Shown here piece by piece: positions 50,273 through 60,892 of a stretch of DNA of 64,000 bases. The position numbers and the translations under genes were made by a program. The notes under the pieces were generated by a model. The model saw only the letters and a list, made by a program, of their open reading frames with translations, did not search any database and had not been told where the DNA came from. The stretch comes from Argyresthia goedartella. Its lineage: Eukaryota; Arthropoda; Insecta; Lepidoptera; Argyresthiidae. Position 1 is the first letter of the stretch, and each line of letters starts with the position of its first letter. Where the stretch lies: positions 6,284,501 to 6,348,500 of the forward strand of contig OX463827.1 in assembly GCA_949825045.1 (NCBI GenBank). The letters are read 5' to 3'.

Positions 50273-52213
50273 CTTGGATTTTTAGAAAACAAAATATTGT
50301 TACGAGCGTGGGGTTCGTATTTGATAGAAAAGCACGAATTAATCCACTAATTAAAACACTCACTTTATTACCCAAATCACGCACTTACAATTCACACGAA
50401 CTGTACTTAAAATCCACTAATTGAAACACACACTATTTCACTAATTATGCACTCACTATTCACACGAAGAGTCTTTCTCTCCGATTATCCTTGTACTAGC
50501 ACTCGATCGCAGTTAAAATGTAACTAACTCGTGTCAGTCAAGCATTCTTCTCACGCACCCATTCTGGGGCGTGGGGAGTCAGGGTCAGATCATCGGATCT
50601 CTTCCTGAAGAAGCGCCTCTGTCCACTCCTATGGACAGGTCATCGGGGGGCCCTCGCGGGCGGTGGAGATGTTCTCACGAGGGGTGTTCCTTTGGATGAT
50701 CGCCGGCTAGGCAACCAGGTCGCGTGGCAGGCGGCGGCGGTCGGGCGGGCGCGCGTGGTACGGCGCCATGTCGCGGATGTGCGGATGATGTGAGCTATCC
50801 GCACGCGCGAACATGCCCTTCGCCAGCCACATGCCCTTCGCCAGCCGTAACTAACTCGTGCCGGCCGTCGGCGCCTTTTATATCCCGCGGAGCCGCTCTG
50901 GACACATTGTCCACACATATCGCGAATATTCTAGTAAGGACCAGCGTGGGGGCCGAGAACATTCGAGACCATATATGTCTCTCTCTAATGGTGCACTCTC
51001 TGTCACTCCCTTCTCGAATGTTCCGAGTATAGCTATCTCTTGCTAGTAGCCCTATCTCTGTCACACACTTCTCGAATGTTCCGAGTATAGCTATCTCTTT
51101 CTAGTAGTGCTATCTCTGTCACTCCTACCGGATATTTCGCCATATAACGATTTGTGCTTCATAAGGGGTCCTGAAAACGCCTGAAAACGGGTTTTCAGGT
51201 TATGGCATCATCTGATAGAGGGTGCCCTGAAACGGACTGAAAACATGTTTCAGGCGCCTGAAAACGACGGCAACTTGGGTGAAAATTCGATCTTTACATA
51301 TGTGATAGAGCAACTTCTGAAACGGCCTGAAATGACTTTTCAGCCTGCTGAAAACGCCTCTAAAGCACTGAAATTGACGTTCAAAGTTTTTGACCTAACC
51401 TACCGGCGTAACAATATTATTCTGTTTGTATATTTTTCCGGGAACATATCCGATATTATAATAGTTATTCTGAGATTCGGGGCGGAGGCAAATGCAACAA
51501 ACAAGAGATCATTAAAATCCGTCCAGCCGTTCTTGAGTTATAAGTACACCGACTTTGTTTTCATATATGTAGATGATGATTATGATGCCTCCTGTTAGCA
51601 TGCTGTGTTGTTGCTAAGGTTTGAGGAGAAGCTATCGTATTCCATTTATAATTGATATGATGATAAACCCATTTATCTATACACGTATCATAAACCCTCT
51701 TTACTGCGTCTAAAAACCGCACGTTAAGACCAGCATAATGAAAAAATATTTGGTAAAAAATCATTTCTTATCTGAAAATTTGTACATTATGACCATAATG
51801 TACAAAAATTTGTCAAATTATGACATTCAGATTTCGAACGCCGACGCCCGCCTGCGTGCCGCCCCTAGTTTGTCTGTGAAGTTGGTACTACAGAACAAGC
51901 TAAACAACTGCAGAGCAATGATCAATGCCACAATGCCGGTCAAACATGCGGTTCTTGAACACATCAAAGAGAGCTTATGATATGTGTGTAGATAAACTAG
52001 TGTACGTAACTGTACATAATTAAAACTCTCGAGTGATATTATTATGAAACTCTCGAGTATTAATGCCCTCCATTATGTAGCAGTCTCATAAACTACTATG
52101 GTGTTCCAGATTTTCGTTTGTGGCCGCTACGGCTTCATCGCGGGCATGGTGGCAGGCTTTTACGACGTGCTTTACATCTCGCACGCCAAAGGGCTTGTAC
52201 CCGTACTCACCAG
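47490..52213 (+). CDS. NDUFA11: NDUFA11-like mitochondrial complex I subunit, first two exons
   Basis: Exon 1 is 47490-47606 (39 codons, ATG in AAAATGG context, donor GTTTGA). Exon 2 is 52110-52213 (34 codons plus two bases, acceptor TTCCAG, donor GTGAAT). Joined they read YYSYYDTPDGCDIDKK then IFVCGRYGFIAGMVAGFYDV and LYISHAKGL. NDUFA11 (B14.7) is a four-helix Tim17-like inner-membrane subunit of complex I that begins with a Y-D-x-P-D-G-x-D motif followed by a glycine-rich first helix, as seen here. The remaining exons lie beyond the window or were missed. Its long first intron (4.5 kb) contains a solo LTR, two MITEs and a candidate exon of the opposite-strand TYSND1-like gene. Confidence 0.7.
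47607..49199. other. NDUFA11-like intron 1, left part
   Basis: AT-rich. A GGTCCACAC...ACGATCC motif recurs at 47812-47835 and 48910-48930 and may mark an old element. No exon recognised on either strand. Confidence 0.4.
49200..49678 (+). mobile_element. TIR element family M, copy 5
   Basis: Core 49200-49540 with both TIRs and a partial internal duplication (ACATTCAAATTTCGAACGCC twice). The complete accessory part has the GAAACTC...GGCTCGTTTC hairpin and the end GCAGTCACATAAACTACTAT. The forward frame is disrupted. Confidence 0.8.
49679..50191. other. NDUFA11-like intron sequence
   Basis: Contains repeated GGGGTTCCC/AGGGTTCCC-type words near 49800-49960. No element end or exon recognised before the candidate TYSND1-like exon. 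Confidence 0.35.
50192..50272 (-). CDS. TYSND1: Candidate upstream exon of TYSND1-like gene
   Basis: Open stretch IFSKHTKFGLLELGEGLVKR followed by IYTDHE and donor GTGAGT at 50191. It ends in phase 1 (A|), which joins the next exon's GT to make Ser. The acceptor is either AAG at 50273 or a second AG at 50250. The residues do not by themselves identify the family. A solo LTR begins only 25 bp upstream of the acceptor. Confidence 0.45.
50298..51413 (-). repeat. Solo LTR, probably Gypsy-type, 1,116 bp
   Basis: Begins TGTTACG and ends CGTAACA, flanked by the 4-bp direct repeat ATAT (50294-50297, 51414-51417). On the minus strand it shows a TATA box (TATAAAAG, 50882-50875) and an AATAAA near 50370, giving the orientation. 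The U3 side (51000-51117) contains two copies of a 58-bp unit with TTCTCGAATGTTCCGAGTAT. No internal region remains, so it arose by LTR-LTR recombination. Confidence 0.85.
50875..50882 (-). promoter_or_regulatory. TATA box of the solo LTR
   Basis: TATAAAAG on the minus strand, followed by a GC-rich stretch. The position within a 1.1-kb LTR fits a U3/R border. Confidence 0.6.
51672..52099 (+). mobile_element. TIR element family M, copy 6, abutting NDUFA11-like exon 2
   Basis: Core 51672-51996 with both TIRs and the open 63-codon frame (51792-51980). The accessory part has a shortened hairpin and ends CATAAACTACTAT at 52099, 10 bases before the exon 2 acceptor junction. Confidence 0.85.
52110..52213 (+). 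CDS. NDUFA11: NDUFA11-like exon 2
   Basis: IFVCGRYGFIAGMVAGFYDV followed by LYISHAKGLVPVLTR: a transmembrane helix with GxxxG-like spacing and the downstream KG turn of the family. A MITE ends 10 bases before the exon. Confidence 0.7.
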
Positions 52214-52626
52214 GTGAATTACAAACCGCTCAATTGCGAATTCGGTTCACAGAAGTAGGGTTTCGTACCACAGAGACCACCACAGAACATTAATACGCCG
52301 CGTTGTCAGTTGTCATTGTCACCCTTTGGGTATGCAACCCTTAAAACTTTTTATGTTTTGGGTTGGGCGGTCGATGTGTATGGAGACGTGAAATAACAAA
52401 ATAGTTAAGCTGCATATCGAGTTTGAAATGTGCATAAATTTGGTGTGCAGGGCAGGCAAATGTCAATAGAAAGTTCGTAATGATGTCCCAAGCCATTTTC
52501 AAATAGCTCCAAGAATCTTCACAATTTGACGTCAATGCTGTCTGATGTGTATTATTTACCGCCGGCTACGAAGGCCTGGTTTGGTAACAGAGTGTGAGCT
52601 GCTGACATGACAATATACAGTGTCTA
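52214..52626. other. NDUFA11-like intron 2, start
   Basis: AT-rich with no exon or element boundary that I can support. Confidence 0.4.
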
Positions 52627-53135
52627 TGTCGCAGTTAGTTGGTTAAATCAGACACTTAACTAACTCTCTAGACCGTTAATGAAATACCGACGTTTAACCA
52701 AGTCACTAAAATCCCTTCAGACAAGTGAGTGAGTAAAACGTTTAACGAGTTGTCTAAACGTTCCTAGGCAACAAAACATATACAATATAAATATTTTTTA
52801 TATGTACTTATGTTTATGTTTTAAGTATTTTTTGTTGCTCTTACATGTTCAACCTAACATGAAGGATAAAGGGGGCTTCGCTTCGCTCACCCCCTTTACC
52901 CTTCACCTAAGCTACCTCAATGTTTAACCCTGATATATAAGCTGTGCAAATCAGCTGTTGTCGTGACGCCATCTTGTTTTCCATCACGCCGGTTTTCGGT
53001 AAGACGGATTGTTCGTAAACGTTTTCGACGATGCTTTATTTAAATCAAAATGATAGTAACTTAGTTAAACGTCGGCATTTAATTAACGGTCTAGAGAGTT
53101 AGTTAAGTGTCTGATTTAACCAACTAGCTGCGACA
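52627..53135. mobile_element. MITE with about 80-bp terminal inverted repeats
   Basis: Left arm TGTCGCAGTTAGTTGGTTAA, right arm its near-complement ending CTGCGACA. Both extend through CTCTCTAGACCGTTAAT and CGACGTTTAAC with few mismatches. The interior (52800-52945) carries an inverted copy of the dispersed repeat also at 24826-24930, so a second element is nested inside. No coding sequence. Confidence 0.85.
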
Positions 53136-53454
53136 ACTACACAATGACCGTAGACTCGAAGACGCACATGACATTAACTATGATCCGGTCACACGATCCT
53201 AGTAGCTGGACTTCAGTACTGTCTATACTCAAATTACTAATCTTATAATTATTTTGTAAACAAAGTAATGTCATGCCAGTACACAAAATATATGAACATC
53301 AAAGTCAAAGGCGTTGTACTGATCAATGACGTTGTGTACAAAATAATTATAAGATTAGTAAAGCCAAAGGCCTGAAATGACTGCGTACGTTCAAAACTTG
53401 CATAACCTATGATATGCTATGATGATAACTTTGCTCCAAAACGTAACCATTCGG
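53136..53454. other. NDUFA11-like intron 2, with short inverted repeat
   Basis: ATTACTAATCTTATAATTAT (from about 53233) recurs inverted as ATAATTATAAGATTAGTAA (about 53343-53361). No exon recognised. Confidence 0.5.
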
Positions 53455-53688
53455 ATCAAAATCAAAATCAAAATCAAAAATCATTTATTTCCATAGGATG
53501 TTGTTACATCACTTAGATCCGTCACAATGGCGGAATCTGTGGAGAAGAGCTCACCGAAGAAACTCCACAGTCGTCGCATCTTTTGCGTTTCCTTTTTTAA
53601 ATAAAATATTGTCAAATTACAAAATGAATGCTAATTATATATCGAAACATCCTGTTACTCAAACAATCTATTCCCATGGACATCTGTC

Positions 53689-56509
53689 CTATAAGTAATC
53701 AGATATCGTATAGTAACCTTTTTTATACAATTTCTGTTTTATTATTATTTTAAACTTGTCTAAAGGTAAGTTTTTAATATCAGTAGGGACCTTATTGTAA
53801 TAGCGTATACAATTGCCTTTAAAATAATTACTAATTTTATGTAGTCGGCTTACATAAGCAACCAACTTGTCTTTATTTCTAGTATTAAAATTGTGTATAT
53901 CACTGTACTTCTGAAAATTAGTTATATTTCTTTTTACATACACAAGATTGTCATAGATATATTGAGACACAAATGTCAGAATATTGATTTCTTTAAACTT
54001 TTCCCTCAGTGATACTCTAGGCCCTAATCTATAAATTGCACGAACAGCCCGTTTCTGCAGAATAAATATACTATTAGCATTCGCAGCGTGACCCCACAAT
54101 AAAATACCATAGGTCATTAGACTATGAAAGTAACTAAAGTAGACTAGTCTAGTGGTGTCTACGTCGGTAAGAGCTCTAATTTTTTTAACTGCGAACGCTG
54201 CTGAACTCAGTCTGTTCGACAATTTATTTATAAGAGGATCCCATTGTAGTTTGGCGTCTAAAGTAATGCCCAAAAAGACAGTCGACTGCACAAGGTCCAA
54301 TCTCTGTCCTTTTATAAATATGTCTGTAGTTACCGGGTTCACATTGGGTAACACGAATTTAATACATTTAGTTTTCTTTTCATTAAGTAATAAATTGTTA
54401 ACAGTAAACCAGTTCACTATACTAGAGATAGCATTGTTTACCTCGTCATAATTTGATTGCTGTCTTTTAACTTTAAATATCAAAGAAGTATCATCGGCAA
54501 ACAATACTAAACCATGTTTTGCTTTAACAAGGTAAGGTAAATCATTAATATATACTAAAAACAAGAAAGGACCAAGAATTGAACCTTGCGGTACGCCCAT
54601 ACTTATTGAAGACCCAGGTGATCTTTTCCCATTAACATCGACCATCTGAACCCTATCTGTTAGATATGACTCCAGAAGGCCAAGGGCCTGATCTTTTACA
54701 CCATAATGGCGTAACTTCCTGACAAGAGTGTCATGATGGACGCAATCAAAAGCCTTGGATAGATCGCAGAAGACACCTATTGCATCCATTGCGTCTTCCC
54801 AGGCATCAAAAATATTGTCGATTAGTTCAACACCAGCATCGGCTGTTGAACGACCCTTTGTGAAACCAAACTGAGCAATATGAATTAAATTATTGAGATA
54901 AAAATGACTTTGCAATTGATTAAGTATGAGTTTTTCAAATATTTTGCTAAGCGTTGGTAGTATCGATATGGGTCTAAAATTGGTGGGGTCTGATGTACTA
55001 CCAGCTTTGAATACAGGTATAACTTTACTTAGTTTCATCAAGTCAGGAAACACACCATTATCTATACATTGATTAAATATACAACAAAGGTGAGGTGCAA
55101 TACAATCTACAATGGAACTAATAATTTTTACTGAAAGACCATGGGCGTCAGCTGTCTTTTTCATTTCCAGGGATTTAAACGCTTTTACAATGTCTTCATT
55201 ATTTACGTGCCTAAATTTAAAATCTGTTTTACATTCCTCAAAGTTTTGTTTAAGTATAGATTCAGCAGCAGCGGGAGATGAATTTAAAGACTTGGTTGTT
55301 GAAACTGGAATGTCCGTAAAGAAATTTTCGAAAGCTTTTGCTACTTCTAGGTCTGTACTTAGTAATTGATTATCTATCTTAAGCTTGAAGTTATTATGTG
55401 TAGCTTTGGCCTTTCCAGTCTCTCTGTTTATAATTTGCCAAGTCGTTTTCATTACATTGCTACTAGATTCAATTTTGTTTTTAATGAAATTAGATTTAGC
55501 TACGGCACAAACGCGTTTAAACATTTTTGAATAACTACGAACATAATCTAGAAAGGCCGTATTTTTGTTATATGATTTCTCTTCATAGAGTTCATGTAAT
55601 CTTCGTCTGCTCCTATGAATTCCAACTGTCGCCCAATCACTAAACAAAGCTTTGTTATTAACTTTTATAGTTTTTGATTTAAATACCGTATCATATTCAT
55701 TTTTGACAAGGTTAAATACTGAGTTGTACAACAAATTTGGATCGTCACTGTATGGTATTTCCCATAGTTTATCTAAAATATTATTCCTGTGTGTTCAAGC
55801 CGAGTGTCACTAACGGGCACACATGTAATATCCTCTTTTTGGTCCTTTTTATTTTAATATTGAATATACCTATCTGACCAGAGTGATCAGAGGTTAATTT
55901 ATTGATGACCGATTTGAAAATGGGCGTAATGTTAGTAAATATATTGTCAATGCAGGTAGCAGATGTTGCAGTAATTCTAGTAGGCTCCAAAAACAGATAG
56001 TTCATGTTGTGACATAAAAATAAAGATTTTAATCTAGTACAAATATTATTATCCTCTAACAGATTAACATTAAAATCACCACAAATTATAAAAAAATTGT
56101 TTTTATCGCTGATTTTAATCAACACTTCATCCATTTTCTTTTCGAATAAATCAAAGGATGAATCTGGTGGTCTGTATACGCTCATTACAATAAGTTGTTC
56201 AAGTTCAATACAGGCTATTTCCATGGTACGCTCAACAGACAGGCTCACTATGTCAACTCGTTCCTTATATTTAAAACTATTATTTACAAGTATTAAGGAG
56301 CCACCGCGATCAGCTGTTTTTCTGTTGAACGAACTAGCAACGTGGTGGTTATTAAAGTTGAACATGAACTGATAACTCTTTAAAAAGTGCTCTGTTATAC
56401 ATAAAATATCAATATTATTACAGTTCATGAATAACTCAATTTCCAGTTCTTTACTTAACATGCCCTGTATATTTTGATGAACCACGTTTAAAATATTCTT
56501 ACTTTTACA
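53689..56509 (-). pseudogene. LINE copy B ORF2: endonuclease and RT with two one-base losses
   Basis: The endonuclease frame ends at 55781. The RT frame is open from at least 55734 to 53689 (681 residues). Two single-base losses relative to copy A (near 55848 in an A run, and near 55792) separate them. Motifs: CGDFNVN, TSDHSGQIG, then FRPISILPTLSKIFEKLI, QFGFTKGRST, CDLSKAFDCVHHD, GVPQGSILGP, FADDTSLIF and the C-terminal LLWGHAANANSIFILQKRAV. The stop comes as TAG after DYL, about seven codons before the end in copy A. Confidence 0.9.
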
Positions 56510-56607
56510 TTTTTCATTACTAGTAACTTGATTTAATGGGCAAGATGAAGGTATATTTATACAAATATTAATATTACTGCCAGAGTTACTCTCTGTTGTC
56601 CTATGGG

Positions 56608-58215
56608 TTAATTTAAAGAGCTTGGAACAGATTCCAAGGAGTACATGTCATTATTATTACACTGCTCAATAGAAGCAGGCGTTTCATTAGTCAAAAACTT
56701 GACTGAGTTCAAAATAAAATAAGATAGTGACTGTGCTATCTGTTTTGTATAAAACCTAGATAGGTAATACCTATCCTTAGTCAAATAAAAATATTTTCCA
56801 ATACAAATATTGGTGTCTATGAAATGAAATTTTTCAGTATGACGACATGTCAATGTGTGTATAAATGTATTATAATCATGTCTTATATGATTTTCATGTT
56901 GTGACAAAGATTGGCTGAAGGGAAACGCAAACAAGATTATTATATCTACATTTTGTAAAGAATTTAATTTGGAAAAGTATTTAGTAATTAGATTTTTTGG
57001 TAAATTTTCCCTTCTACCAATTAAAATAATTAGGGTGGTTGGTTCTAAAAACTGCGATGACAACACTTTGTTTAATATTTGTGAATATGTGGCGCCAGGC
57101 ATACAGTTATTTAATATTGCCTGGCCCACGCGCTGACTAAGTTGTAAACCCATATTTTTTCCAAGTTCATCGCTGTACATTATATACCTATCCTTTGTCC
57201 GAGAGAAGGAGGCGTTACTGATAACACTATTAGTACTCAAGTCGACTGACGGCGGCGCCTGGGTCAGTATCAGCTGTTCGGCCGGCTGCTCGGCGGGACA
57301 CACGGTCGGCACGGAACAGTCCGCTGGAGCTTGTTTACAATCACAGATGTGATTGTCGGTTAAAGATATGAAAGTGTCATAATTATACTTACACGTCTCC
57401 AACAAACTATTCATAGCCGACACATGTTCCTTAATTTCGTATTGTGCTGACTCATACTTACGTGTAATACTTTGTAATGATGAGTTTAAAATATGCATAT
57501 CTGACTGGAGTCGCCGTGTGTCACATTCGTACTTTTCTGTGGTTTTTTCCAAACATAATCTACAATCATCGATTTCGTTAATTAATTCGACACGTTCCTT
57601 GCTACAATTTACATTTTTACAAAATATTTTATTTCTATTAGCTAGATTTTGTGTTTTTTTTATATAATTATTCAGTTTAACATATTTCTTTAATTTATTT
57701 TTACTACAGCTCATAGTGGTTACTGATTGCGATCTATTAGGACTATCACACGTGAGATCAATTGTCACAATTGAATTTTGATCTATGGGTGAGATGACAG
57801 AAGCTACAGGTGGAGTGATCAGCTCCTCAAAGAGTGACTGGGTCTGCCCCGACCTGAGGCTATCGTTTGCAGTTTGTAGTGCAGAAATTTCGTTACGTGC
57901 GTCGCGAAGCTCCTTCTCCAGGACAGCAATACGCCTCAGGGCATCTTCGAACGCACTGCCACTCCGGTCGAAGCCATTTACCAGGTGCTGAAGCCGATCC
58001 CTATCTCCCGTCACATCAAGGAACTTGTTGTGCAACTCTGCCATCTCACTTTTTAATTTTAAGTTCTTATTAACAATAAGCAACACCTCCTTCTCACTTT
58101 CATCCCTTTCAGTAAGCAACTGCTCATTGGTTACCTTACACTGTTTTAATTCATATAAAGCTAATTTTAAGTTATCTTCTAGTTGACGGGCTGCCTCACT
58201 TCTGGTTGTTGGCAT
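56608..58215 (-). CDS. LINE copy B ORF1, intact, 535 residues
   Basis: From MPTTRSEAARQLED (ATG at 58215) to the TAA at 56608; an upstream in-frame Met at 58359 is less likely because it lies in AT-rich leader. The N-terminal 150 residues form a long charged coiled coil (LNDS/ELRDARNEISALQ type heptads). After DLTCDSPNRSQSV it matches copy A, with the Cys-rich region and the C-terminal esterase-like region (LGKNMGLQLSQRVGQAIL, TTLIILIGRRENL). The coiled coil should mediate trimerisation and the rest RNA binding; this is inferred from the group. Confidence 0.85.
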   Translation of the reverse strand: MPTTRSEAARQLEDNLKLALYELKQCKVTNEQLLTERDESEKEVLLIVNKNLKLKSEMAELHNKFLDVTGDRDRLQHLVNGFDRSGSAFEDALRRIAVLEKELRDARNEISALQTANDSLRSGQTQSLFEELITPPVASVISPIDQNSIVTIDLTCDSPNRSQSVTTMSCSKNKLKKYVKLNNYIKKTQNLANRNKIFCKNVNCSKERVELINEIDDCRLCLEKTTEKYECDTRRLQSDMHILNSSLQSITRKYESAQYEIKEHVSAMNSLLETCKYNYDTFISLTDNHICDCKQAPADCSVPTVCPAEQPAEQLILTQAPPSVDLSTNSVISNASFSRTKDRYIMYSDELGKNMGLQLSQRVGQAILNNCMPGATYSQILNKVLSSQFLEPTTLIILIGRRENLPKNLITKYFSKLNSLQNVDIIILFAFPFSQSLSQHENHIRHDYNTFIHTLTCRHTEKFHFIDTNICIGKYFYLTKDRYYLSRFYTKQIAQSLSYFILNSVKFLTNETPASIEQCNNNDMYSLESVPSSLN

Positions 58216-58714
58216 TTTAAACAAAATAAAACAACAGTAAAAATCAAGATTGAAGCACGGCTGTAGCACAGCTGATAAGCAGTCACTTAAATTGAGGTTA
58301 TGATTAACGAAATGTGCAAAAAAAAATAAGCTATTCAACAAAAAACAAAGTAATTCCAAATCAATTTACGTGCCTAAGTAATTAGTTATATTGAAAATAT
58401 CGTTAATTATAGCCCAGTAGCAAATTATTTCAAATAAAATACTCAACCGTCAACGTTACGTTTTTTAAATACACAAAATAGGATAACTATTAGAATTTTA
58501 TACACTTATGCACCAGTTAACACAAAATACACTTAATTAATACGTATAACAAATGCGATAAACTTGGAAAATTGTATTAAAGTATTTTTAAATCAATAAA
58601 ATGTATCTAATCTTTTGTTTACAACATATTCGCCAGTGTTGCCAGCGCAATCAAGATCGGAGACAATCGAATCGAATCGGAGACAAGCAATAACAGTGTG
58701 TCTTAACTTTTTTA
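58216..58714. other. Leader of LINE copy B and flanking sequence
   Basis: AT-rich, no conserved frame. It includes the copy B leader up to about 58620 and a short direct repeat ATCGGAGACAA at 58654 and 58676 near the possible 5' border. Confidence 0.4.
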
Positions 58715-59420
58715 GGGTCTTTGTTAGGGTTCCGTTCCCGAAGGGTGCCAAACGGGACCCTATTACTAAGCCTCCGCTGTCCGTCTGTCCGTCCGTCCGT
58801 CTGTCACCAGGCTGTATCTAATGAACTGTGATAGTTAGACAGATCAAATTTTCACAGATGATGTATTTATGTTGCCGCTATAACGAAAAATACTAAAAAA
58901 ACAATAAAATAAATATTTAAGGGGGCTCCCATACAACTAACATGATTTTTTTTGCTCGTCTTTGCTCGATATTGATAACGGCAACAGGTAGGCGCTTGAA
59001 ATATTCACAGAATATTGAGTTTCATTATTCACTTTAAAAATAATAATAATAATAATAATACCTTGGACACTGATTACACACATTGATCTAACCTAAAACT
59101 AGGATTCCCTGTATCTTGGGTACTAGACAACGATACACATACTTATATAGATACATATTATACTTAGATAGATAAACAACCATGACTAGGGTACAAACAT
59201 CCGTTTTCATCAAACAAATATTTGCCCCCACCGGGACTCGAACCCGGGACCCTTGGCTTCGTAGGCAGGGTCACTGCCGACTCGGCCATTTGGCCGAAAT
59301 TAGTAATAAAATAAATAAGTATTTAAGGGGAGCTCCCATACAACAAACGTGATTATTTTGCCGTTTTTATAGATAATGGTACAGAACCCTTCCTGCGCAA
59401 GTCCGACTCGCACTTCGGCG
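58715..59420 (+). repeat. Dispersed repeat with GTCCGTCC core, split by a SINE
   Basis: Starts GGGTTCCGTTCCCGAAGGGT, has a CTGTCCGTCCGTCCGTCTG microsatellite, TTTTCACAGATGATGTATTT and CTCCCATACAAC. It resumes after the SINE with a duplicated CTCCCATACAAC block and ends CGACTCGCACTTCGGCGG. Degraded relatives lie at 60235-60420 and 61500-61550. No coding capacity; probably a non-autonomous element common in this genome. Confidence 0.7.
59039..59297 (-). repeat. tRNA-derived SINE, intact copy
   Basis: Minus strand: tRNA-like head at 59297 downward (GGCCGAGTCGGCAGTGACC A-box-like; GGGTTCGAGTCCCGG B box), body, and ATT-repeat tail at 59060-59039. It matches the mariner-split copy at 44001-45562. 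Confidence 0.85.
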
Positions 59421-59439
59421 GTTTTTTTGGGGTTTCAGA

Positions 59440-60222
59440 TAACAATTACAGTTAACAATTTATTGTTAAATGCTGGTAAAACCAAATATATCAAATTCTC
59501 ACTTCCAAATGTCAGGCAAGTTGGGACCAGTTTAGTGTTGGACAGCAATACGTTAGAATTAGTAAATGACACGAAGTTTCTTGGAATAACCATTGATAAC
59601 AAATTGCAGTGGGGACCCCACATAAAAAAATTGGCTGTAAAGTTAAGTTCTGCGGCTTACGCTGTTAGGAACATCAGACAAAACACGGATGTAGCTACAT
59701 CAAACTATTTTTATTTTATAGAAATAAAGCTGTAATATTACCCTAAGAAATAATCACAGACTACTTGCGTCCCGGTTTAGACTCGCGAAGGTTAGCAATT
59801 CTTTCAAGGGTCAATGCATTCTCTTCTAAAACAAGATAGAGATCTTGAAATTGCCATTTGAGCAATTTAAAATCCATGTTAAAGCGACTTTGTCGAAAAA
59901 GGGATATTACAATGTTCAAGATTACTTAAATGATGGGTCTGTATGGGGTTAATCTGGCTCAACACAGACCTTGCTGTTAATAATTTTGTAATTATTTATT
60001 CCTGCTTATTAATTATGATAATGACTAAATATTATATTTTGTATAAGTTAAACATAAGCAATTTTTAAAAAGAGATCTAATAATCAATCTGTGGGAGTTT
60101 CTACGCCGTTCTTCTCCCACAGTGGTACAATGTAGAGAAGTGGCAAAAAATGACGATTGCTAAGTATAATGTAAATATCTACAGTAATAAAGACATTTGG
60201 AATTTGGAATTTGGAATTTCTT
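59440..60222 (+). pseudogene. LINE fragment: RT C terminus and 3' UTR with internal deletion
   Basis: Plus strand: VNNLLLNAGKTKYIKFSLPN, LGITIDNKLQWGPHIKKL, SSAAYAVRNIRQNTDVATS. The sequence then jumps over about 250 bp to LAKVSNSFKG and KKGYYNVQDYLNDGSVWG and continues through the 3' UTR to a TTTGGAA-repeat tail. Same family as the 39.7/35.5-kb fragment. Dead. Confidence 0.85.
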
Positions 60223-60525
60223 ACCCGAAGATGTCAAACCAAACTCTATTACTAATCTGTCGGTCCGTCCGTCCGTTCGTTCGTCTCATGAAGGTATTAT
60301 GCAGAGAGTTGAATTTTTCACAGAATGTATTTCTGTTACCGCTTCGGAAAAAAGTAATAAATTACATGATATTTTATAAATTAAAGGTGGTCCCCATACA
60401 AGAAACGTGTTTTAACACCCCCGGCGATGTAACAAATGATATCATGGTTCTAATAATATTCTATTCTATAATACATTCTATAATATTCTATAATATATAT
60501 TCTATAATAATGTTCTATTAATACA

Positions 60526-60788
60526 TACAAGGTGACATTTAATCACGTGATCATATTTTGGGGAATGATAATAACCATCATTACGAACAACTTTCCCTAA
60601 GGAACATATGGTCGCAAACGAAAAAAACATCTGGGTTTCCCATGGTAACTTGTAATCAGCTGATCGGGTCAATGCACTGAGGGACGTTTTTTTTTATTTG
60701 CGACCAAATGCTTCTTGGGGAATGTTGTTCATATTGATGGGTACTATTATTCCCCAAAATATGGTCAGCTAATTAGATGTCACCTGTA
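60526..60788. mobile_element. MITE with 70-bp TIRs and TA target duplication
   Basis: The element 60528-60786 begins CAAGGTGACATTTAATCACG and ends with the near-complement (GATGTCACCTG). Both arms contain CATATTTTGGGGAAT or its complement. TA flanks both sides, as for Tc1/mariner-type elements. 259 bp, no coding sequence. Confidence 0.9.
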
Positions 60789-60892
60789 TTTTTTGAGGGG
60801 TCGCGATTTTGAATCTTATGCCATGGTAATAAAATTGGTTTTTGGGTTCTACAGTACCCAAGTGTGCTCGAGGGGATATGATAGTAGATTTC

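Larger units (their letters stand above)
53455..58620 (-). mobile_element. CR1-group LINE, copy B, nearly full length
   Basis: Minus strand: leader (about 58620-58216), ORF1 (58215-56608), ORF2 (about 56509-53689) and 3' UTR with an ATCAAA (TTTGAT) tail at 53455-53478. It is almost identical to copy A downstream of 57760, but its first 450 bases of coding sequence and its leader are unrelated to A. The upper boundary is approximate and no TSD was found. It lies in an intron of the NDUFA11-like gene, opposite strand. Confidence 0.9.
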
